Source of the DNA: Pseudomonadota bacterium
GTDB taxonomy: Bacteria; Pseudomonadota; Gammaproteobacteria; Burkholderiales; Burkholderiaceae_C
DNA: 64,000 nucleotides
Direction of reading: 5' to 3'
NCBI GenBank assembly: GCA_021847345.1
Contig: JAJZTW010000002.1
Coordinates: forward strand, 91,660-155,659
Made by a program: the position numbers and the translations under genes. Under the pieces are notes generated by a model. It searched no databases, was not told the origin of the DNA, and saw only the letters and a list, made by a program, of their open reading frames with translations. Below, in pieces: positions 10,950 through 22,023 of this stretch (positions are counted from its first letter, which is position 1; the number at the start of each line of letters is the position of its first letter).

Positions 10950-11429
10950 TCAATCCAGCAGGTCGGGGCTCAGGCTGGCGCGCAGCACGCGCTCGGGAGT
11001 GCCGTCGCGCTCGCGCTGGCAGACCCAGATCATCCCACCCTTGCGCAGCGTGAACGCGGCCCGCGTGCCGCTGAGCCACTGCAGGGCCGCGCTGCCCAGC
11101 GCCGGCTGGTGCCCGCACAGCACCAGTGCGCTGCGGTGCTCGCCGTGGTGCTCGATGATCCGCAGGATGTCGTCGGGGCTCGCTCCCGGCGCCAGCCCAG
11201 GCTGCTCGACCGGGTAGTCGGCAAGCGCCAGCGCGGTCTGCCGGCTGCGCAGCGCCGGGCTGCAGCACACCATCCACGGCTTGGGAACGTGGGCCTTGAT
11301 CCACGCGGCCATGGCGCTGGCATCGCGCCGGCCGTTGCGGGTCAGCGCGCGGCGCAGGTCGTCGCCGCCGGCCGGAGCGTCCTCGGCCTCGGCGTGGCGC
11401 CAGAAAATCACTTGCAGCAGGGTGCTCAT
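10950..11429 (-). CDS. Histidine phosphatase (SixA-like)
   Basis: FWRHAEAEDAP...RALTRNGRRDA...CCSPALRSRQTA...LVLCGHQPALG. Confidence 0.8.
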   Translation of the reverse strand: MSTLLQVIFWRHAEAEDAPAGGDDLRRALTRNGRRDASAMAAWIKAHVPKPWMVCCSPALRSRQTALALADYPVEQPGLAPGASPDDILRIIEHHGEHRSALVLCGHQPALGSAALQWLSGTRAAFTLRKGGMIWVCQRERDGTPERVLRASLSPDLLD

Positions 11430-11538
11430 CAGCGCTTCCTCGAGCGGGTCGCCGCGCCGCCGCCGGGCGCGGTCGCGCGCACACTGTAGCTCTTCATGCC
11501 GCATGCCGGCATGACTTGACCCCGGTCGAACAGGGACT

Positions 11539-12312
11539 TCAAACGGCGCCGGGCAGCGGGTCGGGCTCGAAGGCCGCGCCCTGCAACGCCAACTCCAGCT
11601 TGCGCGCCGCGGCTTCGAGGTCGAGCGCGTGCTGCGGGCCGAGTTCGCGTGCCCGCCGGTGCAGCAGCGCCGGACCGGGCCAGGCCGGCGCCCGGCGCGC
11701 CAGCGCGATGGTGTTCTCGCCTTGTTCGGCCGACAGCGCCGCCACGCCGGACTCGAAGCTGGCGCGCATGCGCTGGATCACCGCGTCACGCCTGGCCACC
11801 GGCGCCCAGAGGTTGGACGCCAGCACGCCGCCGTGGCGCAGCGCGCTGGCGCAGGCGTCGTAGAACTCCTGGCTGGACAGCGCGTCGGGCAGGCCGCCCT
11901 CGTCGAATCCGTCCAGCAGCAGCGCGTCGCAGCACTGCGGGTGCTCGCGCACCCATTGCGCGCCGTCGGCCTCGATCACGCGAAAGCGCGCATCGTCGGC
12001 CGGCACCGCGAACTGCCCGCGCATCGCGATCACATCGGGGTTGATCTCCACCGCGGTGAAACGCGAATGCGGCAGGTGGACGTAGCAGTACTTGGCGATC
12101 GAGCCGCCGCCCAGCCCGATCATGACAATGTGCTCGGGCTGCGGTTGCACCAGCACGAAGCTCATCAGTGCGCGGGTGTAGTCGAGCAGCAGGCGCGCCG
12201 GATCCGATCGGCGCATGCGGCTTTGCAGCGCCGACATGCCGAAATGCAGCGACACCTCGCCGCGCTGCTCGCACACGAAGGGCTCGCCCGGGCGTCGGCG
12301 GCGGCGCATCAT
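11539..12312 (-). CDS. Spermidine synthase-like methyltransferase-fold protein
   Basis: MIGLGGGSIAKYCYVHLPHSRFTAVEINPDVI...DALLLDGFDEGGLP. Confidence 0.75.
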   Translation of the reverse strand: MMRRRRRPGEPFVCEQRGEVSLHFGMSALQSRMRRSDPARLLLDYTRALMSFVLVQPQPEHIVMIGLGGGSIAKYCYVHLPHSRFTAVEINPDVIAMRGQFAVPADDARFRVIEADGAQWVREHPQCCDALLLDGFDEGGLPDALSSQEFYDACASALRHGGVLASNLWAPVARRDAVIQRMRASFESGVAALSAEQGENTIALARRAPAWPGPALLHRRARELGPQHALDLEAAARKLELALQGAAFEPDPLPGAV

Positions 12313-12317
12313 GGTGC

Positions 12318-13847
12318 TCAGGGGGCCGAGCGGCGCAGCGCCGGGAACAGGATCACGTCGCGGATGCTCGGCGCGTCGGTCAGCAGCATGACCAGGCGGT
12401 CGATGCCGATGCCGCAACCGCCGGCCGGAGGCATGCCGACCTCGAGCGCGCGGATGTAGTCGGCGTCGAAGTACATCGCCTCCTCGTCGCCGGCGTCCTT
12501 GTTGGCCACCTGCGCGGCGAAGCGCGCGGCCTGGTCCTCGGGGTCGTTGAGCTCGGAAAAGCCGTTGGCGATTTCGCGTCCGCTGATGAACAGCTCGAAG
12601 CGCTCGGCCACCGACGGGTCGGCGTCGCTGGCGCGGGCCAGCGGCGAGACTTCCACCGGATAGTCGACGATGTAGGTGGGCTGCCACAGCTTGTCCTCGA
12701 CCAGGGCCTCGAACACGCCGAACTGCAGCTCCGGCACGCCCCAGTGGGCCGGCGCCGGCTCGCCGGCCGCCTGCAGCGCGGCGCGCAGCGCCTGCGCGTC
12801 GTCGAGCTGCTCGCGCGCGAGGCCCGCATGCAGCGCCACCGCGTCGCGCACGCTCAGGCGCGCGAACGGGGTGCCGAAATCGATCTCGCGGCCCTGGTAG
12901 ACCAGTTGTGCCGAGCCGCAGGCGCGGATCGCCGCCTGCCGGATCAGGCGTTCGGTGAAGTCCATCACGTCGCGGTGGTTCCAGTACGCGCAGTAGAACT
13001 CCATCATCGTGAACTCGGGGTTGTGACGAACCGAGATCCCCTCGTTGCGGAAGTTGCGGTTGATCTCGAACACGCGTTCGAATCCGCCGACCACGAGACG
13101 CTTCAGATACAGCTCCGGCGCGATGCGCAGGAACATTTCCTGGTCCAGCGCGTTGTGGTGGGTGACGAAGGGCTTGGCGTTGGCCCCGCCGGGAATGGGG
13201 TGCAGCATCGGGGTCTCGACCTCGACGAAGCCGGCTTCCTCCATTTCGCGCCGCAGCGCCGACACGATGCGGCCGCGGTGCACGAAACGCTGGCGCGACT
13301 CGGGCGTCACCAGCAGGTCGACGTAGCGCTGGCGGTAGCGGGTCTCGACGTCTTCCAGGCCGTGGAACTTGTCCGGCAGCGGGTGCAGGTTCTTGGCCAG
13401 CAGGCGCACCTCGGTGGCCTGCACGGTCAGCTCGCCGCTGCGGGTCTTGAACAGGCTGCCGCGGCAGGCGACGATGTCTCCCAGGTCGAAGTGCTTGAAC
13501 GCTCCGTGCCCGTCCGGCCCGGTATGGTCGTTGGTGACGTAGATCTGGATGCGCCCGCTGGCGTCCTGCAGGGTGCCGAAACTGGCCTTGCCCATCACGC
13601 GCTTGAGCATCAGGCGCCCGGCCACCGCCACCTGTCGGGCCAGTGCCGGCAGCTCATCGGCCGGCACGGCGTCGAAGTCGGCGTGCAGCGCGGCGGCGCT
13701 CGCGTCGGGACGGAAATCGTTCGGGTACGCGCTGCCCTGCGCGCGCAGCGCGGCCAGCTTGGTACGGCGTTCGGCGAGCAGCGACGGGGTGTTCGACGCG
13801 GCCGCGTTGGGGGCAGGGGTCTGCCCGTCTTCAGGGTTCTTGCTCAT
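12318..13847 (-). CDS. lysS: Lysyl-tRNA synthetase, class II
   Basis: 509 aa; class II motifs [55 protein letters not shown]. Confidence 0.96.
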   Translation of the reverse strand: MSKNPEDGQTPAPNAAASNTPSLLAERRTKLAALRAQGSAYPNDFRPDASAAALHADFDAVPADELPALARQVAVAGRLMLKRVMGKASFGTLQDASGRIQIYVTNDHTGPDGHGAFKHFDLGDIVACRGSLFKTRSGELTVQATEVRLLAKNLHPLPDKFHGLEDVETRYRQRYVDLLVTPESRQRFVHRGRIVSALRREMEEAGFVEVETPMLHPIPGGANAKPFVTHHNALDQEMFLRIAPELYLKRLVVGGFERVFEINRNFRNEGISVRHNPEFTMMEFYCAYWNHRDVMDFTERLIRQAAIRACGSAQLVYQGREIDFGTPFARLSVRDAVALHAGLAREQLDDAQALRAALQAAGEPAPAHWGVPELQFGVFEALVEDKLWQPTYIVDYPVEVSPLARASDADPSVAERFELFISGREIANGFSELNDPEDQAARFAAQVANKDAGDEEAMYFDADYIRALEVGMPPAGGCGIGIDRLVMLLTDAPSIRDVILFPALRRSAP

Positions 13848-13850
13848 CCG

Positions 13851-15356
13851 TCAGGCGAGTTGGTTGCGCAGATAGTCCAGCGAGGCCGCGGTATCGGCGC
13901 TCAGGCCCTGGGAGTCGCGGGTGAGCAGGGCCTGCTCGATGCGCGCCGCCAGGGTCTTGCCGAGTTCCACTCCCCATTGGTCGAAGGGATTGATGCCGTA
14001 CAGCCACCCCTCGACCACCGTGCGGTGTTCGTACAGCGCGAGCAGCGCGCCCAGTTCGCGCGCGCGCAGATGCTGCAGCCAGATGAAGGTCGACGGGCGC
14101 CCGCCCGGGCAGGCGCGGTGATGCGCGGCGCGCAGCGCCTCGTCGGCCGCCATGCCCTGCTGCATGAGCTCGCGGCGCCAGCTCGACGCGTCCTTGCCGT
14201 TCCACAGCGCGTCGGCCTGTCCCAGCGCGTTGGACAGCAGCGCCAGGTGTTCGGCATGGCGCGCATGCCACGGTCGCACGACGGCGACGATCTCGTGGAA
14301 CACCGGAACCGCCGCCTGGTGCAGCAGCTGGAAATAGGTGTGCTGCACCGGCGTGCCGACGCCGCTGATCACTGCCGGGCCGCTCACCGCGACCGGCTGC
14401 ACGCCGTCGGCCGCGGTCGACTTGCCCAGCGACTCCATCAGCAACTGCTGCAGGTACAGCGGCATGTGCGAGAACGCATCGCCGTACAGGCCGATCGACA
14501 GCAGTGGCAGTCCGAAACGCACCCGGTAGGCGTGCGACAGGCCGGCCAGCAGGCCGGGCGCGCTGGCCGCCAGCGGCGTGTCGAGAAAGTGCCGGTCCAT
14601 GTCCAGGGCGCCGGCGTGCAGCTCGGCGACGGTGTCGGCGCCGAAGGCCAGCAACAGCGCCAGGCCGTGGGCGCTCCACAGCGAGAAGCGCCCGCCGATC
14701 TCGGGCAGCGAGCGGAACACCTGCGACATCGGCAGCCCGAAGCGCTGGTGGGCCGCGTCGGCATTGGAGGTCAGCGCGACCAGGCGCGCGCGGGCCTGCT
14801 CGGCACCGAGATGCGAGCCCAGCCATTGCACCACGGCGTCGGCATTGCGCATGACCTCCTGGGTGCGGAAGGACTTGCTGTTGATCACCACCCAGGTGCG
14901 GCGCGGGTCGCTGGCACGCAGCGCCTCGTCGAGCGTGGCGCCGTCGAGGTTGGCGACCCAGTGCACCTGGCAGCGCGGAGCCTGCAGTACGCTCAGCGCG
15001 GTGTGAAGAGCCAGCATCGGGGTTTCCGAGCCGCCGGCGCCCAGGTGGATGATGTCCAGCGGCTCCTGCGACGATTCGATCAACGCCTCGGCCCACTCGA
15101 CCATGCGCTGGTGCTCGGCGTGCAGGAAGGCCGCCGCCGCGCGCGACGACGCATCGATGCCGTCGGCGCCAAGGCGCGACAGCATGTGCCAGGCGGGGCG
15201 GCCCTCGCTGCCGTTGAGCACGCTGCTGGAGACCAGCTCGGACGGGCGCTGCGGCAGGCTCGCCAGGGTGGTACGGGCAGTGGCCAGCGCCTGCGCGCCG
15301 TGGCGCGTGAATTCCAGGCGCAAGCCGGCGGTGTCGATGAAGGAGCTTGCGGACAT
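13851..15356 (-). CDS. pgi: Glucose-6-phosphate isomerase
   Basis: 501 aa; DIIHLGAGGSETP, VINSKSFRTQE, YGINPFDQWGVELGK. Confidence 0.92.
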   Translation of the reverse strand: MSASSFIDTAGLRLEFTRHGAQALATARTTLASLPQRPSELVSSSVLNGSEGRPAWHMLSRLGADGIDASSRAAAAFLHAEHQRMVEWAEALIESSQEPLDIIHLGAGGSETPMLALHTALSVLQAPRCQVHWVANLDGATLDEALRASDPRRTWVVINSKSFRTQEVMRNADAVVQWLGSHLGAEQARARLVALTSNADAAHQRFGLPMSQVFRSLPEIGGRFSLWSAHGLALLLAFGADTVAELHAGALDMDRHFLDTPLAASAPGLLAGLSHAYRVRFGLPLLSIGLYGDAFSHMPLYLQQLLMESLGKSTAADGVQPVAVSGPAVISGVGTPVQHTYFQLLHQAAVPVFHEIVAVVRPWHARHAEHLALLSNALGQADALWNGKDASSWRRELMQQGMAADEALRAAHHRACPGGRPSTFIWLQHLRARELGALLALYEHRTVVEGWLYGINPFDQWGVELGKTLAARIEQALLTRDSQGLSADTAASLDYLRNQLA

Positions 15357-15647
15357 GACGGGTTCTGGGCCGGCGCCGCCGGGCGCCGGGCATGGCCGGA
15401 AAGAGAGCGGGGTCACGGGGAGCACGTCGCTGCGGGCGGGCAGGCAGTGCGCCGCCAGGACCGCGTCGACGGTGCCCCGGCGCGTGCACCGGCGCGCCTG
15501 CTCGAGCGCACTTCCTGCGTGCGAAACCCGGGATTCTACCGGGTCGGGCCCGGCTGGCCGGCCAGCGTAGCGCCCCGGGGCTTCTAGAATCGCATCACTC
15601 ACGCCTGGCGCGAGCCAGGGCTGTCGTCGACCCCTTGCCCCACTCCC

Positions 15648-16697
15648 ATGATCTTCGTGACCGGAGCCGCCGGATTCATCGGCGCCAATTTCGTGCACCA
15701 CTGGCTGGCTTCGCGCGACGAGCCGTTGCTGGTGCTGGACGCGCTGACCTACGCCGGCAACCTGGAAAGCCTGGCCGACCTGCGCGGCGACCCTCGCTTC
15801 GGCTTCGAGCGCGTGGATATCTGCGACCGCGCGACGGTGGCCGCGCTGCTGGCGCGCCACCAGCCGCGGGCGCTGCTGCATTTCGCCGCCGAGAGCCATG
15901 TCGATCGCTCCATCGACGGCCCCGGTGCCTTCGTGCGCACCAACATCCAGGGCACCTTCGAGCTGCTGGAGGCCGCTCGGGCGTATCGAGCCGGGCTCGC
16001 CGCGCCCGACGCCGCGGCTTTTCGTTTCCTGCACGTGTCGACCGACGAGGTGTTCGGCTCGCTGGGCCCCGATGACGCGCCGTTCCGGGAAACCACGCCG
16101 TATGCGCCCAACAGCCCGTACGCGGCCAGCAAGGCGGCCAGCGATCACCTGGTGCGGGCCTGGCACCACACCTACGGCCTGCCGGTGCTGACCACCAATT
16201 GCTCCAACAACTACGGGCCTTACCAGTTCCCGGAAAAGCTCATTCCGCTGATGATCCACCACGCGCTGGCGGGCAAGGCGCTGCCGGTGTACGGCGACGG
16301 CGCCAACGTGCGTGACTGGTTGTACGTGGAGGACCACTGCCGCGCCATCGCCCGCGTGCTCGAGGCCGGGCAGCCGGGCGAGACCTACTGCGTGGGTGGG
16401 CGCAACGAGGTGCGCAACATCGACCTGGTGCGCGAGTTGTGCGGGCTGCTCGACCGCTTGCGCCCCCGCGCGGATGGCGCGTCCTACGCCGAACAGATCA
16501 CCTTCGTCACCGACCGCCTGGGCCACGACCGGCGCTACGCCATCGACTGCACGCGCATCCAGCGCGACCTGGGGTGGGAGCCGCGGGTCGATTTCGCCAC
16601 CGGGCTGGAGCGCACGGTGCGCTGGTACCTCGAGCACGGCGAGTGGGTGGAGCATGTACTCAGCGGCTCGTACCGGGACGCCAGCCATGCAGCCTGA
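15648..16697 (+). CDS. rfbB: dTDP-glucose 4,6-dehydratase
   Basis: MIFVTGAAGFIGANFV...AAESHVDRSIDGP...YAASKAASDHLVRAW. Confidence 0.93.
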   Translation: MIFVTGAAGFIGANFVHHWLASRDEPLLVLDALTYAGNLESLADLRGDPRFGFERVDICDRATVAALLARHQPRALLHFAAESHVDRSIDGPGAFVRTNIQGTFELLEAARAYRAGLAAPDAAAFRFLHVSTDEVFGSLGPDDAPFRETTPYAPNSPYAASKAASDHLVRAWHHTYGLPVLTTNCSNNYGPYQFPEKLIPLMIHHALAGKALPVYGDGANVRDWLYVEDHCRAIARVLEAGQPGETYCVGGRNEVRNIDLVRELCGLLDRLRPRADGASYAEQITFVTDRLGHDRRYAIDCTRIQRDLGWEPRVDFATGLERTVRWYLEHGEWVEHVLSGSYRDASHAA

Positions 16698-17637
16698 ACA
16701 GGCATCGGCGCAGCCTGCGCCGCCGCGCGTGCTGCTGCTGGGCGCCGATGGCCAGCTCGGCTGGGAGCTGCGCCGCGCGCTGCTGCCGCTGGGCGAGCTG
16801 GTGGCGCTGGGGCGCGCGCAGGCCGACCTGGGCGATGCCCAGGCGCTGCGCGGCGTGCTGCAGCGCCTGCGCCCTGCGGTGATCGTCAACGCCGCGGCCT
16901 ACACCGCGGTGGATCGCGCCGAAAGCGAGCCGGAGCTGGCGCGGCGGGTCAACGCCGACGCGCCGCGCGTGCTGGCCGAACACGCCGCCGAGCACGGCGC
17001 GTGGCTGGTGCACTACTCGACCGATTATGTATTCGACGGCAACACACCGCGCCCGTGGCGCGAGACCGACGTGCCCGCGCCGCGCAGCGTCTACGGGCAC
17101 ACCAAGCTGCTCGGCGAGCAGGCGATCCGTGACAGCGGCTGTGCGCACCTGATCCTTCGCACCTCCTGGGTGTTCGCCGCGCGCGGTTCGAATTTCGCCA
17201 AGACCATGGTGCGACTGGCGCGTGAGCGCGAACAGCTGCGCGTGGTCGCCGACCAGGTGGGCGCGCCGACCGGAGCCGAGCTGATCGCCGACATCAGCGC
17301 GCTGGCCCTGCATCGCCTGCTGCGCGAGCCGGCGCTGGCGCGTGGCAACGCCGGGCTGTATCACCTCACCAGCAGCGGCAGCACGAGCTGGCACGACTAT
17401 GCGCGGCATGTGCTGCGCCACGTCGCCGGGCGCGGCATGCAGTTGCGCTGCGCGGCCGGGCAGGTGCAGCCCATCGCCACGTCGCAATACCCGTTGCCGG
17501 CGCCGCGCCCGGCCGATTCGCGCCTGGACTGCACGGCATTGCAGCGCTGGCTGGGCGTGAGCCTGCCGGCGTGGCAACCCCAGGTCGAGCGCATGCTCGA
17601 CGAAGCCTACGGTCTGCAGGCGGGCGACGTCGCCTGA
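16687..17637 (+). CDS. rfbD: dTDP-4-dehydrorhamnose reductase
   Basis: LLLGADGQLGWELRRALLP...VINAAAYTAVDRAESEP...STDYVFDG. Confidence 0.92.
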   Translation: MQPEQASAQPAPPRVLLLGADGQLGWELRRALLPLGELVALGRAQADLGDAQALRGVLQRLRPAVIVNAAAYTAVDRAESEPELARRVNADAPRVLAEHAAEHGAWLVHYSTDYVFDGNTPRPWRETDVPAPRSVYGHTKLLGEQAIRDSGCAHLILRTSWVFAARGSNFAKTMVRLAREREQLRVVADQVGAPTGAELIADISALALHRLLREPALARGNAGLYHLTSSGSTSWHDYARHVLRHVAGRGMQLRCAAGQVQPIATSQYPLPAPRPADSRLDCTALQRWLGVSLPAWQPQVERMLDEAYGLQAGDVA

Positions 17638-17681
17638 GGCTGCTGTGACGCCTGAGCCTCGCGCGGCGCCGCCGCGTCGCT

Positions 17682-17933
17682 TCAGTGCTGCTGCAGTTCG
17701 ATCTTGACCTCGATCACCTCGAGGGATTCATGACGCTCCAGCTTGACCTGGATGTCGTTGGGGTCGATGGTCACGTAGCGGGAGATCACCTGCAGCAGGT
17801 CGCGCTGCAGCGCCGGCAGGTAGTCGGCCGGTGCGCCGGAGGCGCGCTCGTGCGCCAGGATCAGCTGCAGGCGCTCCTTGGCGATGGTCGCCGTCTTCTT
17901 CTTCTCGCCCAGCAGGAAGGACAGAATGGACAT
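17682..17933 (-). CDS. minE: Cell division topological specificity factor MinE
   Basis: [30 protein letters not shown]; downstream of minD. Confidence 0.95.
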   Translation of the reverse strand: MSILSFLLGEKKKTATIAKERLQLILAHERASGAPADYLPALQRDLLQVISRYVTIDPNDIQVKLERHESLEVIEVKIELQQH

Positions 17934-17947
17934 GGAAGGTCTCCTGC

Positions 17948-18760
17948 TCATCGGCCGAACAGGCGCTTGAACAGGCCCGGTTTCTGGTAGTCGGTGAAGC
18001 GCAGCGGGCGCTCCTCGCCCAGGAAGCGCGCGATCACGTCCTGGTAAGCCGCCGCCACGTCGCTGCCGTCGAGGTGGATCGCCGGCGTGCCCTGGTTGGA
18101 GCCCTGCAGCACGGCCTCGCTTTCCGGAATCACGCCGATGAGCTTCAGGCGCAGGATTTCCTGGATGTCGTCGATCGACAGCATCTCGCCCTCGACCACG
18201 CGACGCGGGTTGTAGCGGGTGATCAGCAGGTGCTCGCGGATCGGCTCGTCGCCCTCGATCGCGCGCCGCGACTTCGAACCCAGGATGCCCAGGATGCGGT
18301 CGGAATCACGCACCGAGGACACTTCCGGGTTGGTGACGATCAGCGCCTCGTCGGCGAAGTGCATGGCCATCAGCGCGCCGCTCTCGATGCCCGCCGGGCT
18401 GTCGCAGACGACGTAGCTGAAGCCCATGGCGTCGAGTTCCTCGAGCACCTTGCGCACGCCTTCGAGGGTCAGCGCATCCTTGTCGCGGGTCTGCGACGCG
18501 GGCAGCACGAACAGCTGGTCGCACAGCTTGTCCTTGATCAGTGCCTGGTTCAGGTTGGCCTCGCCCTGGATCACGTTGATGAAGTCGTACACCACGCGCC
18601 TCTCGCAACCCATGATGAGGTCGAGGTTGCGCAGCCCGACGTCGAAGTCGATGACCGCGGTCTTGTGCCCGCGCAGGGCCAGGCCCGAGGCGAAGGCCGC
18701 GCTGGTGGTGGTCTTGCCGACCCCGCCTTTGCCCGAGGTGACGACGATGATTTTTGCCAT
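17948..18760 (-). CDS. minD: Septum site-determining ATPase MinD
   Basis: [29 protein letters not shown]-terminal amphipathic helix GLFKRLFGR. Confidence 0.97.
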   Translation of the reverse strand: MAKIIVVTSGKGGVGKTTTSAAFASGLALRGHKTAVIDFDVGLRNLDLIMGCERRVVYDFINVIQGEANLNQALIKDKLCDQLFVLPASQTRDKDALTLEGVRKVLEELDAMGFSYVVCDSPAGIESGALMAMHFADEALIVTNPEVSSVRDSDRILGILGSKSRRAIEGDEPIREHLLITRYNPRRVVEGEMLSIDDIQEILRLKLIGVIPESEAVLQGSNQGTPAIHLDGSDVAAAYQDVIARFLGEERPLRFTDYQKPGLFKRLFGR

Positions 18761-18843
18761 GGTGACTGAGAACGTTTGGGAACAGGGCTGCAGGGGAAAT
18801 CGGAGATAGGCGGCAATGCTGGCGCGGGCGACGCGGCTGGCTG

Positions 18844-19569
18844 TCAGCGCCCGCGCAGGGGTTCGATGCGCAGGTGATCGCCGTCGAGCATGACCTGTGC
18901 GCTCCTGCCGGCCACCTCGGCGGGAAGCGCCTGCTCGGCGGTGCGGTACACCCCGGCGATGGCGACCAGCTCCGGCTCCAGTCGCGAGCAGAAGATGCGC
19001 GCCGAGGTGTCGCCGTGGGCACCGGCGAGCGCGCGCCCGCGCAGCGCGGCGTACACATGGATGTTGCCACCGGCGATGATCTCGGCGCCGTGGCTGACGG
19101 CATCCAGCACGATGACGTCACCGGCCGAATACACGCGCTGGCCCGAGCGCAGTGGCCGGTCGACCAGCAAGGTCGAATTCGCCGACACCCCAGCCTGCAC
19201 GGGCGCCGGCTCGGTCGCCGCTGCGCTGGCGGGGGGCTCCTGCACGTCGGCGCCAGCGCGAGGCTGGGGGCCGTGCAGCAGCGGCAGCCGCGTGCCGTGC
19301 GCCTGGCCGTCGCCGGCCAGCACGCCCAGCGGACGCAGGCCGCGCTCGATCAGCCAGTCGGCCAGCGCGTCGACGTCGAGCGCGGCCTGCTCCGGCAGGC
19401 GGCGCAGGTCGATGGCCACGGCCTCGTCGCGGAAAAAATCGGGCGATGCGTCGAGGTGGCGCTGCAGCGCCTCGCGCAGCGCCTGCGCGTCGCCGGTTCG
19501 CGGGCTCAGCAGCAGGGTGTCGATGGCGCCTGAGCGCAGGTCGAACAGCGTGGGCTTGCGCTGCGTCAT
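18844..19569 (-). CDS. minC: Septum site-determining protein MinC
   Basis: C-terminal beta-helix ...LLVDRPLRSGQRVYSAGDVIVLDAVSHGAEIIAGGNIHVYAALRGRALAGAHGD. Confidence 0.94.
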   Translation of the reverse strand: MTQRKPTLFDLRSGAIDTLLLSPRTGDAQALREALQRHLDASPDFFRDEAVAIDLRRLPEQAALDVDALADWLIERGLRPLGVLAGDGQAHGTRLPLLHGPQPRAGADVQEPPASAAATEPAPVQAGVSANSTLLVDRPLRSGQRVYSAGDVIVLDAVSHGAEIIAGGNIHVYAALRGRALAGAHGDTSARIFCSRLEPELVAIAGVYRTAEQALPAEVAGRSAQVMLDGDHLRIEPLRGR

Positions 19570-19756
19570 GGCCGGTTCGCGCGCTGTGCGCCGGCGCGCC
19601 GGCGGGCAGGCCGGCGTCGGGCGGGGCGGGGTGGATGGATCATGGTGCGTATGGTACTTGGACGCGTACTTGCCGGGCGCCGCGCCGGGGCCTATAACGC
19701 GGGTGCAACGCGGCTGCCCGCGGCCCAACCCTACGCCGCGCGGCGGCGCCCCAGCC

Positions 19757-21391
19757 ATGCACGATTGGTCCACGCACGACGTCGACAACGTGGTGCCGGC
19801 TCCGCCGGCCCGCAACCTGTACGACACCGACGCAGCATTGCGCGAAGCCGTGTTGCGCGAAGGAGCGGCCTGGGCCGACGACACGCTGCACGGCTTCGGC
19901 GCCGAGCTGGGGCTGCCCGGGCAGGCCGAGCGGGCGCGTCTTGCGAATGCCTTCCCTCCCGAGCTGTGCAGCCACGACCCGCAGGGGCGGCGGATCGACC
20001 AGCTGCGTTTTCACCCCGCGTGGCACGAGCTGATGGGCGAGATCTGGCGCCGCGGGCTGCACTGCTCGCCGTGGCTGCACCCGCGCGACGGCGCCTTCGT
20101 GGCACGCGCCGCCGCCTTCGTGCTGCAGGGCCAGGTCGAGGCCGGCAGCCTGTGCCCGACGACCATGACCTTCGCGTCGGTTCCGCTGCTGCGCGAGCAG
20201 CCGGCGCTGTGGTCGTCCTTGCGCGCGCATCTGTTGAGCGCCGATTACGACGCGACCGACTCGCCGGTCGCGCACAAGCGCGGCATGCTGGTCGGCATGG
20301 GCCTGACGGAAAAGCAGGGCGGGTCGGACCTTCGCGCGATCTCCACCCGCGCGCGTCCCGCCGGTGGCGCCGGGGAGTTCCTGCTGGTCGGACACAAGTG
20401 GTTTTTCTCCGCGCCGCAGTCCGACGCGCACCTGGTGCTGGCGCGTGACGGCGATGCCGCGCCGAGCTGCTTCTACGTGCCGCGCTGGACTCCGGACGGC
20501 AGGCGCAACGCGGTGCGCTTGCAACGCCTGAAGGACAAGCTGGGCAATCGATCCAACGCCAGCGCCGAGGTCGAGTTCGAGGACGCCTGGGCTGTGCTGC
20601 TCGGCGAGCCCGGGCGGGGCATCGCGACCATGCTGCGCATGGCCCATTACACGCGCATGGACAACGTGCTGGGCTCCGCCGCGCTGCTGCGCGCCGGCGT
20701 CGTGGCCGCTGTGCATCATGCGCGGCATCGGCATGCCTTCGGACATCGCCTGGAGGACCATGCGCTGATGCAGGTCGTGCTCGGCGACCTGGTGCTGGAA
20801 AGCGAGGCCGCGACCACGCTGGCGCTGCGCCTGGCCTGGGCCTTCGAGCGGGCGCAGGACGATCCGCTGGCCGCGGCCTTGCAGCGCGTGGTCACCCCGG
20901 CGGCCAAGTTCTGGGTCTGCAAGCGCGCGGTGCAGGCGCTGGCCGAGTGCATGGAAGTGCTCGGGGGCAATGGCTATGTCGAGGAATCGGCGCTGCCGCG
21001 CCTGCTGCGCGAGGCCCCGGTGAACTCGATCTGGGAAGGCAGCGGCAATGTCGTGGCGCTCGACGTGCTGCGAGCCTTGCGCGGCGCCGGCGACGCCACG
21101 CAGGCCCTGCGCGAATGGCTGCGCGAGCAGCGCGCAGTGCCTGCGCCGACCCTCGACGACTTCGACGCGCTGTGCGCGCGCGCGCTGCAAGATCCATCCC
21201 TGGCGCGCCACGTCGCGCAGCAGCTCGTGCTGCTCGTGCAGGCCGCACTGCTGCGCGCCCATGCGCCGCAGCAGGTGGCGGACGCCTTTTGCGCGACGCG
21301 CCTGCAGGGCCCTGCGGCGGGGGTGTTCGGCGTCGGGCTGGCGCCGGGCGCGGCGGCGCCGCTGCTGCGGCGTGCCTGGCCGCTGGATTGA
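19757..21391 (+). CDS. aidB: AidB-type acyl-CoA dehydrogenase family protein
   Basis: GRRIDQLRFHPAWHELMGE...VEAGSLCPTTMTFA...GMGLTEKQGGSDLR...LVGHKWFFSAPQSDAHLVLA...LKDKLGNRSNAS; close match to remembered E. coli AidB. Confidence 0.9.
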   Translation: MHDWSTHDVDNVVPAPPARNLYDTDAALREAVLREGAAWADDTLHGFGAELGLPGQAERARLANAFPPELCSHDPQGRRIDQLRFHPAWHELMGEIWRRGLHCSPWLHPRDGAFVARAAAFVLQGQVEAGSLCPTTMTFASVPLLREQPALWSSLRAHLLSADYDATDSPVAHKRGMLVGMGLTEKQGGSDLRAISTRARPAGGAGEFLLVGHKWFFSAPQSDAHLVLARDGDAAPSCFYVPRWTPDGRRNAVRLQRLKDKLGNRSNASAEVEFEDAWAVLLGEPGRGIATMLRMAHYTRMDNVLGSAALLRAGVVAAVHHARHRHAFGHRLEDHALMQVVLGDLVLESEAATTLALRLAWAFERAQDDPLAAALQRVVTPAAKFWVCKRAVQALAECMEVLGGNGYVEESALPRLLREAPVNSIWEGSGNVVALDVLRALRGAGDATQALREWLREQRAVPAPTLDDFDALCARALQDPSLARHVAQQLVLLVQAALLRAHAPQQVADAFCATRLQGPAAGVFGVGLAPGAAAPLLRRAWPLD

Positions 21392-21415
21392 GCCGGCGAC
21401 GGACGCGCCGCGGTG

Positions 21416-21988
21416 TCAACGACGGGCGTAGCCGGCCAGGTTCAGTGCCTGGCTGCTCAGCCAGGCCGACAACAGTCCGATCAGCGCGCCGCCCAGCACG
21501 TCGGCGGGGAAATGCGCGCCGACGGCGATGCGAGACCAGCCCACCCAGAGCGCGAACGCCACGAGCATCGCGCGCAGCACCCAGTGCGCGCCCGGCAGCA
21601 GGCTGGCCATGACGGTGAAGGCGAAGGCGGTGTGCCCGGACGGGAAACTGTGCAACAGCTTGGGCGGGCCGATCACGTGCACGGCGGCCGGCCCCAGCAC
21701 CATCAGCGGCCGGGGCATGCTCAGCCAGGGCTTGAGCGAGCCCACCAGCAGCCCATCGACCACGTAGGCGACCAGCAGGCACAGCACGGCACGCGTGCTC
21801 AGCAGGTTCGGGCGCTTGAGCGCCAGCGCCAGCGCCAGCGCCGCCCACAACGGATAGTAGAAATAGTCCCCGGCAACGGCTCCCCACGCCGCCAGGTGAT
21901 CCCAGGTCCAGCCCGAGCCGGCGTGGTTGATCCACAGGAACAGATGCTGGTTGAGCCCGCCCCAGTCGTACCACCAGTGTGTCGTCAT
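21416..21988 (-). CDS. PAP2-family phosphatase, membrane protein
   Basis: KPWLSMPRP...LLHSFPSGHTAFAFTV...SRIAVGAHFPADVLGG. Confidence 0.85.
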   Translation of the reverse strand: MTTHWWYDWGGLNQHLFLWINHAGSGWTWDHLAAWGAVAGDYFYYPLWAALALALALKRPNLLSTRAVLCLLVAYVVDGLLVGSLKPWLSMPRPLMVLGPAAVHVIGPPKLLHSFPSGHTAFAFTVMASLLPGAHWVLRAMLVAFALWVGWSRIAVGAHFPADVLGGALIGLLSAWLSSQALNLAGYARR

Positions 21989-22023
21989 GCCTGCCTCGCT
22001 TGCCGGTCCGTGTCGCGTGTCGA

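Noticed and set aside
12168-15587. 1139-aa plus-strand ORF
   Set aside because: Antisense shadow of lysS and pgi, low complexity and rich in R/A/G/H/Q; GC-driven artefact.
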